The notes under the pieces: generated by a model
The model's database searches: none
What the model was told of the DNA's origin: nothing
What the model saw: the letters and a program-made list of their open reading frames with translations, nothing else
Translations under genes and position numbers: made by a program
Source of the DNA: Tribonema minus
Taxonomy: Eukaryota; Sar; Xanthophyceae; Tribonematales; Tribonemataceae
Reading direction: 5' to 3'
Assembly (NCBI GenBank): GCA_017506865.1
Contig: JAFCMP010000034.1
Coordinates: forward strand, 248,001-312,000
Length of the DNA: 64,000 bases
In this document: positions 31,519 through 44,510 of the stretch, piece after piece
Numbering within the stretch: the stretch's first letter is position 1
Layout: each line of letters begins with the position of its first letter

Positions 31519-33624
31519 ATGGCGGTCAGGTGAGCTCCGCGATTGTTGTAGTAGATGGTCCCAAACATTCTAAGTTGAACTAACCTGCGCCTGTGTGTGG
31601 TTCGTAGCCTGCAGCACCACCTGCCTGTGGGCATTGGCCCATCCGTTCTGGCATCAGACATGAGCCGATTAGCAGAGGAGTCGGCGGAGATAGCTCAGCA
31701 CTTCAAGGAGCATGACTATCTGCACCTGGATGTAATGGACGGCCACTTCGTTCCGAACCTGACGTTCGGTGCTCCCGTCATCAAGGTGGGAGTCTGGCGA
31801 TACCTGCTGTAGTTGCGCGATAATCTATGACCAACTTGTTTCCCCCAGAAATTCTGCCAATGGGTTGCATCTTGAGGCTGGTGCAAATCTGCGACATGCA
31901 GTCGGCCTGATGCTTGTCCCCTGCAGAGCTTTTGCGCCATGACTCTCCTTATCTTTCAAAAGTGATGCTGATGAGTACAGCGTTCCAACACGCTTATGCT
32001 GTGCTTGTGAGATTCATTTTGCGCAGCATATGCACATGCAACAAACGCCAGCAGCAAGCCATGGGTGGGCCTCAGAGTTGCAAGTAGGCTGCACCCGAAT
32101 GCACTTTGAATTGAACTGTCAGCTACACGCGCTGCACACTCATGACACCTCTGACGCACTGCTTTGGATTGATCGCTGTCGCTGGCGCACTCGCACTCAG
32201 CCCCCCCTATCATCCGTCTCTGTTGAGCGCGTACACCGCTGCTCGCATAGTGCGACCCGCGTCCAACGCACCAGCCAGCCCCCCCTTTGCGCGCCAACAC
32301 CCGCCCCACCATCACACATACCCTCCCCACGCGCCTCTGCGCGCGCCGCAGAGCTTGCGGAAGCACACCAAGGCGACGCTGGACGCGCACCTCATGGTCT
32401 CGGACCCCGCGCAGTGGGTGGACGACATGGCCGACGCGGGCGTGGACAGGCTCACGTTTCACATCGAGGCCACAGAAGATCCAGCGGCGCTCATCAGGAG
32501 GGTCAAGGGGCGGGGCATGAAGGTGGGCATCGCGCTCAAGCCCAAGACGCCCGCGGACTGCGTGTTCCCGTACTGCGAGGATCTGGTGAGTGCAGGTGGC
32601 GATGGAATGTTCGAGGCCTGTGCAGTGCTGGCCACCAAACAACTTTGATGCGGATGCTTGTTGATGTTGACAGCAGCACGACTGTACGCGCTGTGTTTGC
32701 AGTACCGTAGCTGCAAGGTTTGCGACGGAGTCATATGCTTTGGGCATTGTGTATTGACGCGTTGCTGTTGCAATGCTCATAGGGGCCTGCAGTAATAGCT
32801 TGTGTGGTATTTGAATGCATTAGCGGTATCAGGTGCGTCATTCTTATGCTGTAAGCGTGCTATGCACTTGAAATCAGTCATACGGATGCACATAACGCAA
32901 AGTGCGCAGTGGCTTGCGTATGATGTGCTGTCACACTGCTGCAGGATGTATAATGATGCATCAGAGGCAGCAGCCTCGTAGGGTCTCCAGTCACCTTCTT
33001 GAATCACTCGACACGCCGTCCCACCCCTTTTCTTGCTTTCAACACTGTGGGGTTGTGGGCACTGTGTCGCATGCCAGCGCACTGCACGACCGACCGCTGC
33101 AAAACTCCCCAGCTCAGCTCAGCTCTCAGAGCACATGTCACATTGCATGATGCTGGCCTTGGCAGCAGCCTCTTCTCTCTGACCCCAGAGCACCGTACAG
33201 CCTCAACTGCATCAAGCACATCGCGGCCACCGAGCGAACCACATGCAAGCGCACCATCGCGCGCGTGCGCTCACACACATGCGCCACACGTCGCACCGCA
33301 CCGCACCCACAGGACCTGGTGCTGGTGATGACGGTGGAGCCGGGGTTCGGCGGCCAGTCGTTCATGGCGGACCAGATGGCGAAGGTGCGCGAGCTGCGCA
33401 AGCGCTACCCGCGCCTGAGCATCGAGGTCGACGGCGGCCTCAACGCGGAGACGATAGACGCCGCCGCCGTTGCGGGCGCGAACCTCATCGTCGCCGGCAG
33501 CTACGTGTTCAAGGGCGACCGCGCGCTCAACATGAGCGTGCTGCGGCGCAGCGTCGAGAAGCACGGGCTCGGGCTCGAAGACGCGCAGCTGACGCCGCTG
33601 GAGGGGGGCGGGGCGGACCAGTAG
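31519..33624 (+). CDS. Ribulose-phosphate 3-epimerase
   Basis: Four exons (31519-31529, 31608-31785, 32352-32585, 33313-33624) join in phase to give 244 residues. It interconverts ribulose 5-phosphate and xylulose 5-phosphate in the pentose phosphate pathway (and Calvin cycle). The TIM-barrel motifs are all present: [60 protein letters not shown] and [11 protein letters not shown]. Metal and catalytic His and Asp residues are intact. It has no N-terminal extension and resembles the cytosolic animal enzyme more than the plastid one. The first coding exon is only 11 nt (ATG GCG GTC AG), supported by a GTGAGC donor and by the phase of the next acceptor. Confidence 0.97.
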
Positions 33625-34194
33625 TAGTACCCTACACTGAACAATGATAGTACCTCAAGTACAATAATACAACAACAGGCGTCGCGCAGAGTTGCGCCAA
33701 CTTCACGTAGTGGCGCGCGCGCGCGCTGCCGCTGCTGCTGCCGCAGCGCCGTTGTTTACTCTGCGGCGGCGGCAGAGCGCCTCGCCCGGGTTTGTGCGTG
33801 TAATTTTGTGTCATGCACGTTTTAATGTACAGCGTTGCTCCTCTGGCCTGAAGGGTGTGTGCTTCTTGGCTGCCAGTGCCATGCGGCTCTTCTGCACGCT
33901 TTCATGATGCATGTGTCATGGTTGCCCATCTGCCGTGCAGCCCTTTTTGGAAGGTGCTGTGTGTGCGCCTGTGTTGGTGCTACTTGTGGCTGGCTACTGC
34001 ACAGGCCTGGGGAGGGGGGACATACTGTGCACCTTGCATCGAAGTGGCAGATGTCACCTGCTGCAAGGTGCTGTGCAGTTAAAATTGTTCAGATATATTG
34101 TTGGAACGTCGTCATGCAACAACTGATGTGCCTGGTCACCAATAAGTGGTGACATCATCGACAGTGTCAACACAGTTGATGCTCTGGCAGGTGC
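33625..34194. other. Gene-free stretch
   Basis: This is the 3' flank of the epimerase gene. No exon is supported. Confidence 0.4.
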
Positions 34195-34545
34195 CTTAAC
34201 ATGAGGTCCAGACGTGATCGTCGCTCTGACACCAGCACTGTTTGATAGTCTGTGGTCGAATGAGCTGCACGATGGGCATGGATACGCAGTGGCTGGCCGG
34301 CATGAATGCGGCTGCTGTCCAGAGAACTCACAAGTCTTCTAGAGCAGCATGTAGCCCATGTCGAATATGCAATGCCACCAGATGGTGATTGGCTTGCAAG
34401 GGCAATTGAGAAGGTGCTGCACCGCATGCACATATGGAGCGAATCACTGATAGATACTAGTGAGGCACTAGGGCACCCACCGCCTATGGCGGTGCCTGTC
34501 AAATGGCGCAAAATGAAGGCACACAATAATGCCAATGCAAGATAA
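34195..34545 (+). pseudogene. Decayed coding sequence of unknown origin
   Basis: One frame encodes VALTPALFDSLWSNELHDGH and continues to about 34300. A +1 frame then runs from 34306 to a TAA at 34543-34545 (starting LLSRELTSLLEQHVAHVEY and ending near KAHNNANAR). The two halves look like one protein broken by an indel near 34300-34306. Composition is much less GC-rich than the real exons nearby, which suggests an old transposon or transferred gene. I do not recognise the family. No intron fits the gap. Confidence 0.3.
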
Positions 34546-35494
34546 AGTATCCGTGCCCTTGTGTAACATTAAATGTGCAGAGGCCAGGCACGGGATGCAG
34601 TAGCTGCGCCAATGCATCAGCGGCGCATCATCGGGGCGGTCCTGATGCGGGGTAGGCACAGGACCGCTTTGCTGCGCTGGCCAAATACATGCACAGGTGC
34701 GCAGCCACGGATGATGATGTCTAGTGGGAGCGCGGCGCGGAGCGCGGCGCCAATTGCGCGCTCATGCGACGCGTTGCCGGCGCTGCTGTAACACGGCCAT
34801 CTGCGCTGTGACGCGGCCTCTCGTGACCAGAGCAAGTCCGCGCCTGCCTCAGCGACGTTGCAGCCGCTCAGCACGTCGCGCCGCGCGTGCGCAGCTGCAC
34901 CCAAGGGCGGCTGGCACATCGCGCGGTGTCACACCAGCGACCGGCACAGCGGACGCGTAGGCACAGCAAAAGGCGGTCCGTGCACCGGTTGCGAGCGGTG
35001 GGTGCATCTACAGTCCATCGTGCGGTGTCGCCAAGGAAACGTGTACGTGGCGCAACCTGGTGCCGGCAGCCCGTGACCGCAACGGCACTCACGACCTGGC
35101 AGCAGGCAAAGGCTGTGCCGGTCCGCGACGTTCGCCGTGGTACGCGGCGGGTGCGCAGGGCAGCAGGGGAGCTCAGCATGGGTGCAGGCTTGCCGCTGCG
35201 CTTTCGGACGGCAGCATTGCCTGTCCAGCAGCAGCGCATCATTTTTACATTTGCTGCGACTCGCAGTTGGCGGGCCCGGGGCGCGACCGTCCTGCCGCGC
35301 TGCGGCCAGACACAAAGGGCGCCGCGGCTGGCGCTGCCGCCGACGCCGACGCCGCCTCTCATGCTGGCGCGTGCGCTGCGCGTCGCTCTGCTGAAACACA
35401 CCACGCGCAGCTGCAACGCTTACGCGCGCCGCTGCCGTGCTTTAGGGGCACGCCGTGTGCCGTGCACGCCTGCTGCGCGCACGCACGCGCTGCG
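34546..35494. other. Gene-free stretch
   Basis: GC-rich but with no supported exon. Long Arg/Ala-rich frames on both strands look like composition artefacts. It is the 3' flank of TKL kinase 1. Confidence 0.4.
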
Positions 35495-38400
35495 CTACGC
35501 GCTGCTGCACGACTCGCTGCGCAGCGCCGCGAGGACGTGCGCAAAGGACGGGCGGCGCGCCGCGTCCTGCAGCCAGCACTGCTCCAGCAGCGCGCGGTAG
35601 CCCGCGGGGCACCACGCCGGCACGTGCGGCCGCGCATCGCTGTTGAGCACCGCCAGCGCAACCTGAATCTGGCTGCGAGGGGGGGTTGAGGGGGGCGGGG
35701 GTGGGGCGGGGGGGCATTAATATGTCAGACGGGGGGGGATCATCATGTCAGACTCGAAGCAGTGAACCTGTTGATGCGCAGCGTACTAGGACAAGTCATC
35801 GCTGCTTGCGGGCTGGTGCGATCGGTGATCGTGAGCGTTGCGAGGTGCCCGCGCGTGCCCAGCACCATCAAGTCGCACCGCAAAAGCCATCTGCCAAGCG
35901 GAGCGCTGACACGGCCGTCGTGCACCGGTACTCCTGATGAGTGCACGCAGCATCGAAGATGCATGCACTCTCTGCTCTTTGGCTTCATCATCGCATGTAG
36001 CTGATGTCAGCTGCTATTGCGCAGTTCTGACGGTCAACGCGCAGGGCTGGACCAAAGAGGCGCATCACGCATGTTCTGCCTATTTTCTCGACCGAAGCAA
36101 AGCCAACGACCAACACCGCGCCGCCGCACAGCCCCCCCTCCCCCCCCCACCCACCCCCCCTTTGCGGTTTGCCACCAGGCAATAGCACACAGGACTTCAG
36201 AGACGTCGCTGCCTGCAGGTGGCCCGAGCATGGCTGCGCTCGCGTTTTGATATCGAGCGCACCTCATGCCCTCGTACGGGCACACGCGCGTGAGCAGCTC
36301 CCACATGACGACGCCAAAGCTGTACACGTCAGCGGCCTCGCCGTAGTGCTGCGACGCCAGCACCTGGGCATGAGCACGCACGCAAACACAGTACACGCAA
36401 TGGGCACGGCAAAATAGGAATCGTTTGTACAGGTCAGGGTTAGGGTTGGGAAGAGAGCCAAAGCTTGCGAAGGTGCTGTGGCGGCGGAGCAGGTGCCGTG
36501 GCGGCCAGGCCAACCTGCGCGCTGTCACATCTGAAGAAGCAAACCTCAACTGCCTGAGACAAATGCAGTCTGCACGCGGTGGTGTTGCAGGCTTGAACAA
36601 TGCACAATGGCTCTACAATAGCTCTACTGCAGGCTTGTACAATGCACAATGGCTCGCAACAAAGGGGAAGCAGCACGCGTCGCTGCTATCGCATTTGCTG
36701 CACGGCAAGCATACACCAGCGCACGCACCGGTGTGACGGCTATCACGACGCCTGTGAACTTCAACTTCACCCGCCAGCTGCGTCACGCCTCAGTGCATCG
36801 CCCGTCTTGCAACATATATGCGCGCATCCCAGGGGCAGCTCGTTTTGAGACATCACAATGACGGCGGTAGCATCACACGCCAACGCAGGCAGTCCAATGC
36901 AGCGCATGTCGCCGCTGCCGCTGCAGCGATTTCCTCTCTACTTCAACGCACAGCTCACCTCTGGCGCCGTCCACTGCGTCGTTCCACAGTTCCCCGTCAT
37001 GCTCGTGGTGAACGCCTTGAGGCGCGCGAGCCCGAAGTCGCAGATCTTCACAGCGAGGCTGTCATCCAGCAGCAGGTTCGCGGACTTCAGGGCACGCAGG
37101 GGGGGGGGGGGGGGGGGGCATTAAGAAAGATCGTGAGCGCACACGTGGCCGCGGGCGACGCGGCGCAAACAACTATGTTTTCCGCGTGCATAGGTTCAGC
37201 GAGTTGGAGCCGCCGTCGCAGTAGTATAGGCGGAGGCAGGTGGCCGACATGGGTCTCGTGAACATGCTTCACGCCTGCGGAGGCCGCTTCCACACCGGGC
37301 AGTACGAAGCCACACACATGCCAGCAGACAACACGAGTCATGAGGCGCAATGATTGTGCTGGCGTCCCCTGTCCAACGCTGGCTCATTGGTAGGAGCCGC
37401 AGGGGGGGGGGGGGCTGTGGTAACATTGCTGGTTACCCTAGAAGCAGGGTTCTGAGCCAGTGAAGTTGAGAGTTGGAGCGTCACTGCCGTACCTTGAGAT
37501 CCCGGTGCAGCACCGGCGGCGACGCGCGGTGGAGGTAGTTCATGCCGCACGCTGCGCCCTCCGCGACACGCAGGATTGCCTGTGTAAAGAGGGGGGGGGG
37601 GTGGGGGAGGGGGATAATTAATGATTGTGATTGAGCGGGCGCCAGCTGCATACGCATGTCACAGCAGCATAGCACCTTGCGCTTGTGCAGAGGACGCGCG
37701 GCGCACGAACGCACGATTCATGAGCAGATGGACTGCGCGGCTCTCTGGGCGTTGCGCCGTGTGCAGGACCTCTCGTGCAGATGGCAGTGGAGAAGGCGCC
37801 CAAGGGCAGTACGACCTGCGCGCCGTCGCTGGTCATCGCGCTCGAGCGCAAATCGCTGCCAACACCACACCTGCAAGTGCATCGCCGCCCTCGCCGCCCG
37901 CCTCAGCCCTGCCCGTGAGCCACTGAGAGCGCAGCACACCGCGACAAAGCCGGCGTGGGCAGCGCAATGCAGGGCACCCTGAGATGCTGGGGAGGGCGTG
38001 CAGTGCCGAGCAACACGTGCTCTTCGCATCAGCCTGAGGAGTGCGCTCAGTGTCGGCATGTTCAACACCACTAGCGAACAGGCGGTAGCCCTGCGTAACG
38101 CCGAGAGCGCACGTCACGGAACGCTGAGAGCGCACATCGTGGAACTGACGGCACGAGCCTGAGCCATAGACTACGCTCAGGGCACGCACGCACGACGCTG
38201 CTACGATTGCGGCGGCGCCGCACCTGCCAGGGCCAGGCCTCCGGCGGCGTGGCGACGCCCGCGCCGGCGCAGCCGTGCGGCACGCGCGGCGGCGCCCTGT
38301 CGCGCAGCGCGTCCCACAGCGAGCCGCGCGCGACGAGCTCCGTCACGATGGCGCGGCGCGGCGGGCGCAGGCACGCGCCCATGAAGAGGCAGATGTTGGG

Positions 38401-39440
38401 GTGGCGCAGCGCGGCGAGCATGGCGACCTCCGCGGCAAAGTCGGCCACCAGCGCGTCGTCCATCTCCTCCTGCGGCGCGCGGCGGCGGCGGCGGCGGCGA
38501 TGCGGGGGTGCTGTGACGATGGCGTCGCGGGTGAGTGCGCGTGGTCTTGGCATTAGCGCGCCGGGAGGGGGGGCGTGCGCGTGAGGCGGATTTGAGCGCG
38601 CGGCGCGCGCGGGTGTGCGTGCTGCAGCTCTGCGGTCAGAAGGGGTGTGTACGCGTGAGCAGAGGCTGCGCAGGCGGCAGCAGCAGCAGCAGCAGCTGGC
38701 GCGGCGCACCTCTGCAAGGCATGCGGCCGCATACGTCCTGGTTCGCTGCGTGTGCCATGGGTGCAGGGGGAGAGCGTGCGGCAGTACATGGGCGCAGCAG
38801 CACCAGCGCAGTGCGCCCGCACTTGGCATAACATCCGCGTACTGGTGTCATATGGTCCCTCGGCGTATGGAGGCATCTGACGTGTGCACACAGAATGAGT
38901 GCTGTTGCACATCAGCGCGCCCTGCCACGTCACGCCGGGCAAAAAACAACTGGGCGGCCCGCGGCTGCCACTTCACGCCGCACCTCCCAACCCCGCCTGA
39001 TCCCGCTGCAACGCACGTACGCAGCGCAGTCTCTCAACGCAGACGTAGGCGCACTCAAACTCGCCGTTGATCGCGGCACCGCGCGCGCGCACCTGTGCGG
39101 GCTGTATCAGCACCTTGATGGCCACCGGCGTGCCTCGCCAGCTGCCGCGGTACACCTGCCCGAACCCGCCCCCCCCTATCATGCGCCCGAACTCCAGCTC
39201 CGCGTACTGCAGCTCAAACGCGCCGACCGCGTGCGCCACCGCCGTCGCCGATGCGCCCTCCGCCATTATCTCAGACGCGCGTCTCCGCCGGCTGTTGGTG
39301 CTGCTCTTGGGTCCCCGTGACCGCAGCTCCGACGCCGCCGCCACATACGCACCCCCACTGCCGCCGCCGCCGCCGCTGGCGCCGCCGCTGCCGCCGCGCT
39401 TGGCTGGCGCCGTGGCGGCGGCATCACTGCTGCTGCCACG

Positions 39441-39472
<32 letters not shown>

Positions 39473-39864
39473 CATCCTTGCCTGTCAGCAGGTTGCCGCG
39501 CTTGTATATAGGGGAGCTGTGCCGCAGGCCTGCCGCCGCTTGCCGCACAGTGGCGGCATTGGCCTCCTCCGCTGCTGCCGCCGCCGCCGCTGCTGCTGCT
39601 GCGGTTGACAAACGCCGTGAAGATGCAGGCTTTGGGCTGCGCGCACCAGCATGCGCCGGAAAGGCCTCGTCTGGCAGTTGAGCCTCCCAGGCATGCGCAG
39701 CCGCCGCTGCCGCCGCAGCCTGCTGCTGTTGTAGCTGTTGTTGCTGCAGCAGCTGTTGCTGCTGCAGCTGCTGCTGGAGCTGCTGCTGTTGCTGCAGCTG
39801 TTGCTGCTGCCGCTGCTGCGCAGCCAGCCCAGGCTGGTACATGGCGTGCTGGTTCTGCGCCTGA

Positions 39865-39896
<32 letters not shown>

Positions 39897-41549
39897 ACCG
39901 TACGGCCGTGGGCTGCTCTGCCGCCTCCCGAGCGGCGGCGGCTGCAGCGGCTGCGGCAGCTGCTGCTGCTGCTGCTGCCGATACTGGTACGGGTTTGCCG
40001 GCAGCTGCAGCGGCGACGGCGCGCCGGCCGGCAGGCCAGCGTCCTGCTGCGACTCGCTCAGCGCTCGGGAGGCAAGGCGCGCTGCGCGACCTGCATCGCC
40101 CTCGCCAGCTGCAGCTGCCGCGGGCCGCAGCGGCGGCGGCCCGCTCACTCCCCCGATGCCGCCTCCGCCCTGCATCCCCTGCCGCAGCTGCGCCTGCTGC
40201 TGCTGCTGCGGCGGCGGCGGGTACGGCGATTGCGGCGGCAGCGGCAGCAGCGGCGCGCCCGCGCCGGCGGTGCCTACCGCAACTTGAAGCTGCTGCTCCT
40301 CGTCCGGCACGGACGCCAGCCCGACGGGGCGCGGCAGTTGCGCCGTGATGCTGCTGCCAGTGAGCGAGCCTACCCTGTGGATGCTGCTCATGCGCAGAGA
40401 GCACGAGGCGCCGCGGGGCGTGAGCGGCAGAAGCTGCATTAGTGGCTGTGCTACGCAGCAGTTCACAGAGCGCACGGCCGTTGCAGCGTGCTGGCGAGGT
40501 GTCGGAGACTCAAGGGTAGCTGCCGTGCAAGGCTGAGTGGTACGCACATGGCAATGGTGAGCGCGCGAGCACGTTCGGTTTGGACTGGGCCAAAGCGCAT
40601 CTGGCATTTGGCTGAGCTGTCATGATCAAACACAAAGGCAAGCACAGATATCGACTCACGTTCGGCGATACGTTCCGCCCAGGTGGCCTGGTTTCTGGTA
40701 ACTGGGCCCCTGGTACCCCGTGTTCATCGGGACGGAGCGGTAGTAGGTGCCCATGTGCAAGGTTGGCGCGTGGTAGGGCAGGCCGCCATCCTCTGGGTCC
40801 ATGTTGAACTCATTGAAGTCATCAAGTTTGGTGGACTTGAACCTCGTACTGCAACACGTGAAAGGGGAGCGGTGTAAGCTGGGCATACTGATGGCCCTTG
40901 AAATAGGCAACCTGCTTGATGTATGCAGCGCATGTGTGATCGTGGTTCCGTGCGCAACCATTGGAGGTGATACGTACAGCCATGCAGCTGCTCACTGCAT
41001 GGAGAGATGGCGAATGAACGCACGGTGCAAGACAACAGCCAGGCGCACTCGCGCGGTGGCAGTGGCATGTCCTTGCGTGGGCTGCACTGCTCGCACACCT
41101 GCAGCGCTCTGACGACACAAGGTGGCCAGTCAACTGTGACTCCAGCTGTGCATCACAGGTTTCCAAGCTGCATAACATAGTGCTGCACATACCATCACAC
41201 CTCGTGCCGACATTGCATAGCGATTGCACTTCTCTGCAGAGCGAGGCATGCGTATGAGATCGCATTGTGCTGCAAGTCAATGCTGCTGATTCCCCCCTAC
41301 CCTTATCGAATTCGTGCGATTACGGCTTGTTTCCACTTGCCAAAGGCGAGGGCAAGTTCAACATTCGCCTGCAAACTACTTCCATCTATTTCTGAACATA
41401 AGGTGCTCACCTTCGCCGTTGGTGCACCACCACAAGGTAGCACCCCGCCACGGCAGCCATCGCGGTGGCCGTCAGCAGGAGGCCAGCCACCACAAGGCTG
41501 AGCATCCGCACCTCCGCCGCAGCCGCTGCCGCTGCCGATCCCCCCCAGA
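35495..41549 (-). CDS. Receptor-like TKL (Raf/MLK-like) protein kinase 1, N terminus incomplete
   Basis: Exons found: 41549-41411 (membrane helix MLSLVVAGLLLTATAMAAVA, then basic VVHQRRR), 40848-40660, about 40386-39093, 38469-38224, 37579-37493, 37084-36959, 36363-36263 and 35672-35495; all join in phase, about 786 residues. A poly-Gln/Pro/Ala linker of roughly 350 residues separates the helix from the kinase. The kinase is complete: GGGGFGQVYRG, VAIKVL (Lys), HPNICLFMGAC, HRDLKSANLL, CDFGLAR, TQWTAPE, DVYSFGVVMWELL and a C-lobe ending AARRPSFAHVLAAL. Residues needed for catalysis are intact, so it should be active on Ser/Thr (or Tyr). A poly(C) tract of 20 precedes the acceptor at 37084. 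The ectodomain exons upstream of 41549 were not resolved; an N-terminal signal anchor is an alternative. Confidence 0.88.
36430..36448 (+). repeat. Short interstitial TTAGGG-type telomeric repeat
   Basis: GGTCAGGGTTAGGGTTGGG contains two adjacent TTAGGG-type units. It lies in an intron of TKL kinase 1. Confidence 0.6.
37099..37118 (-). repeat. C20 tract upstream of a 3' splice site (minus strand)
   Basis: There are twenty G on the plus strand. On the coding strand this C run lies 15-34 nt upstream of the exon starting at 37084. A C11 with further C blocks precedes the next exon upstream (37591-37614). Confidence 0.9.
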
Positions 41550-44510
41550 CTAGTTGCTATTGTGAGCGGCCCAAGAGGCCGCTCTGTTGGGGACTGGCCG
41601 CCTGGCCTGCGTGCAGTTGCACAGGGATACGTGAGAACACAGAGATGCAGCAGTGCTGATTGCAGAGTGCTGCGTGCGCTGAAGCTTCCCTCTCTGCGGC
41701 TGTCAAGCTGAACACCTGCATTTGCGGGTACTGCCCAACTCATGCGCAATGGTAGTTATGCGTGCAACGGGTACCCATCCGCTGCCTTCTACGTAGCAAC
41801 AACACCTGTGTTCCATGCTTAGAGCGGCATGTGAAGGCCAGGGCGAAATCCGCCAACGGCCGAAAAAGTTTATGACGCTGACATCAGATAGAATGATCAG
41901 GCCTCGTCGGTGAATGAGAGTCGTGAAGTGGCGGCGTACAGTCCAGTCGCGGGCATAATGCCTCTCGACGGCGGGCACTACTGAGGTCTTGTTTACGATG
42001 ATGTATTAGTGTAACCAAGTCCCGGATGCTTCAACGCTGCTCGATCTGTGGCGCAAGCTGCGAGCAAATGGCGCGATGAGCATGCGCCACCTGAGTTACC
42101 GGTGCGAGGGACTCGGATGCAGTGGTCGTGAAACGGCGGTGTTGGCTAAGCACGCTCACCTGGCACAATTTCGAGATTGGCGCCGTTTTGCTATCGCTGA
42201 GCTCGTCAAGGCTCCTAGATGATGGTGCTCTGAGATCGTCGTTCCAACAACTCCCACCACAGAGCTGGGCAAGCCACGGCTCATTTACGGCTCGTGTGTG
42301 TGCCTCTTCTCTCTGCACGAAGTTCAACAACAACTTGAAGTTTTGGATTTTGACGTAACGGACGCGCCTCAAAGTTAGTTGTAGCACGAACGTGGCTTTG
42401 GCGCGCTGATCTGCGCATATCTCATCACGCCCAGTACTTGGCTAGTGCGCCGCGCGTGCACCTGAAATGAGCCGAGCCCCAACCCTGCGCACAACAACGT
42501 TGTGGCTGCAACGATACGGGCGGCAACCTCACTACACCTGCAGCTCGTGCCGACGTGGTGCTTCTGATGGCTTCATCCCAACTCTGCTTCGGCCAAACGA
42601 CCGTAGAGCGCTGGACATAAGGCAAGGAAGGCATTTGAATCACGCTCTAGGCTTTCGAACACAAATTTACACTAGTAATGTGTTTGGCCATAACCAACAA
42701 GACAGTGGTGTTATGTAGCTCATAGACTTGTTTGGGCTCCAGGGATTGAAGCGATGAAGCAAACGGTCAGTGTTGCTTGGCTGCCTGAACGCGCCCCCAT
42801 ACACTTTGCCTAAGCACGCTGGCGCGGTGCATGCATTACAGCATGAGCGTCGCAGAATCACACGAGCCCAAAACTGCGCGACATTGTGGCCATGCATGTG
42901 CGGACGGCAGCATTGCAAGCCGTGTGCAATGGCTCCAGCAGTATTGTGGCCATATGCTAGAGGAGTGCTGGACATGATGGAAAGCACTGCAGTGACCGGC
43001 GCTGTCAGTCCCATCACCTGTTGTGGATGATTCACACAAGGCCAGCTCAGCAAATCTCCTGCATGCAGCAGGAATCTGAGCTTCTCTGGGCCTGATAATG
43101 GGAAGATGAGCTCGATGAAGAATACTTCATGAATGACAAAGTCACATTCCCAAGGCTCACAACTTTCATAGTGCGCACTGGTGTGCACTGGGCATTATCA
43201 TGCACGGACAGCAGTGCTCAGCCTTGAATGCGTTTTCACGGACGGCCAATTCCAGATGCCTTCTGCGTTGGAAACCTCATGGTGCAAGCATCAACATTGG
43301 GTGGACATGATGCATGTATATCAAGCATTTCCACCGCTTACCACCATCCTTACCCAGTGCGTACCACCATAAAGTTGACTGTGGCGCAGCCAAGACAGGC
43401 TACATCAACCGGCCTCCAATTCCACCGATAGCAGACTGCCAGAATGCAAAAGTTTCTAACTCATGCAGTGGAACACCACAGCATTGTACATCTTGAACGA
43501 TGGTGGCTGCCATTACCAATACATCTACGAGAAGCGTATGCATCAACGGTGCACCGTGCCTTCTCACGGCAGAGCTGTGCACCGTGAAGTACGTGGAGTG
43601 CATCAGCCATGCCAATGCACACGCAGTGGGGCACACAGCATCAGCACATAACCATTGATGCTCAGGGGGACATGTCTACGCAACTTCGCTCATGCAGACC
43701 ACGATGAGCATTGGAAAGCCACGCACAGAGCACAGATCAATGCCGTTTGCTTGTTGTACGAACTTTAAACTTGTCATTACACATGATGTTTCTGCTGCAG
43801 TGGCAAAAGGAAAGCTGGTAAGTGTTGCGTGCTGTTGGCTTCAGTGACCCGTTTGCATGCTCCAAGCATGCCGTGGCGTTGGTCATAAGCATCATATGAG
43901 GTATGCAGCGCCTGATGCTGCTGCCAGTGACAAATTGTGGGTGCTGCAGCAGAGCATGATGCACCCATCGACTGCACCATTATGAGCTGCTGACTGCTGT
44001 GGCACTCATCCACTTGTGCTCAGCACTTCACAAAGGGGGCTGTGGAGCCAACCCTCACGTGCACATCAGCAAGTTCAGTGCACGTGGTTACCCGACAGCA
44101 TGCACTGCAACCCCTGCACTGTTATTGCTACGGTGGCTAAATGACATACTTCGAAGTAATTCAATATACCGCCGCTTGTGCTGTCCAGGCAGTGAGGCAC
44201 CAATATCCGCCTGCCGCCACTTTACGTTTGTGAACGCAAGTGAAGTCTTTCTTGCTGTTGTGTTGTGAAGTCAATGCCTAAATCTGCTTCAGCTGCAGCG
44301 CAGCTGTTGTGTTGTGAACACGGTCAAATGATTCCTTGCTGTCTGTATCTGAATGTGCGTACGGTACCGCATTTCAACTGCCCTCAAGCTTAACTCCAAT
44401 CCGCCTTTGTGATGTCCTGATCAACAAGGACACTTTGTGTTCTGTTTATCATCATCTGGCATCTGTCAGTCTTTCGAACAACTGCTGGCATGCCGCAGCG
44501 TGGTGCCACC
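41550..44510. other. Long low-GC stretch without an assigned gene
   Basis: It may contain 5' exons of TKL kinase 1. The best candidate is minus 42296-42163 (REEAHTRAVNEPWLAQLCGG..., phase 0 at both ends, CAG/GTGAGC donor). A second coding-like minus frame covers about 41812-41978 (VERHYARDWTVRRHFTTLIH). A plus frame at 42467-42718 is equally open. Composition is closer to introns or decayed elements, so none is promoted to a gene. Confidence 0.35.
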
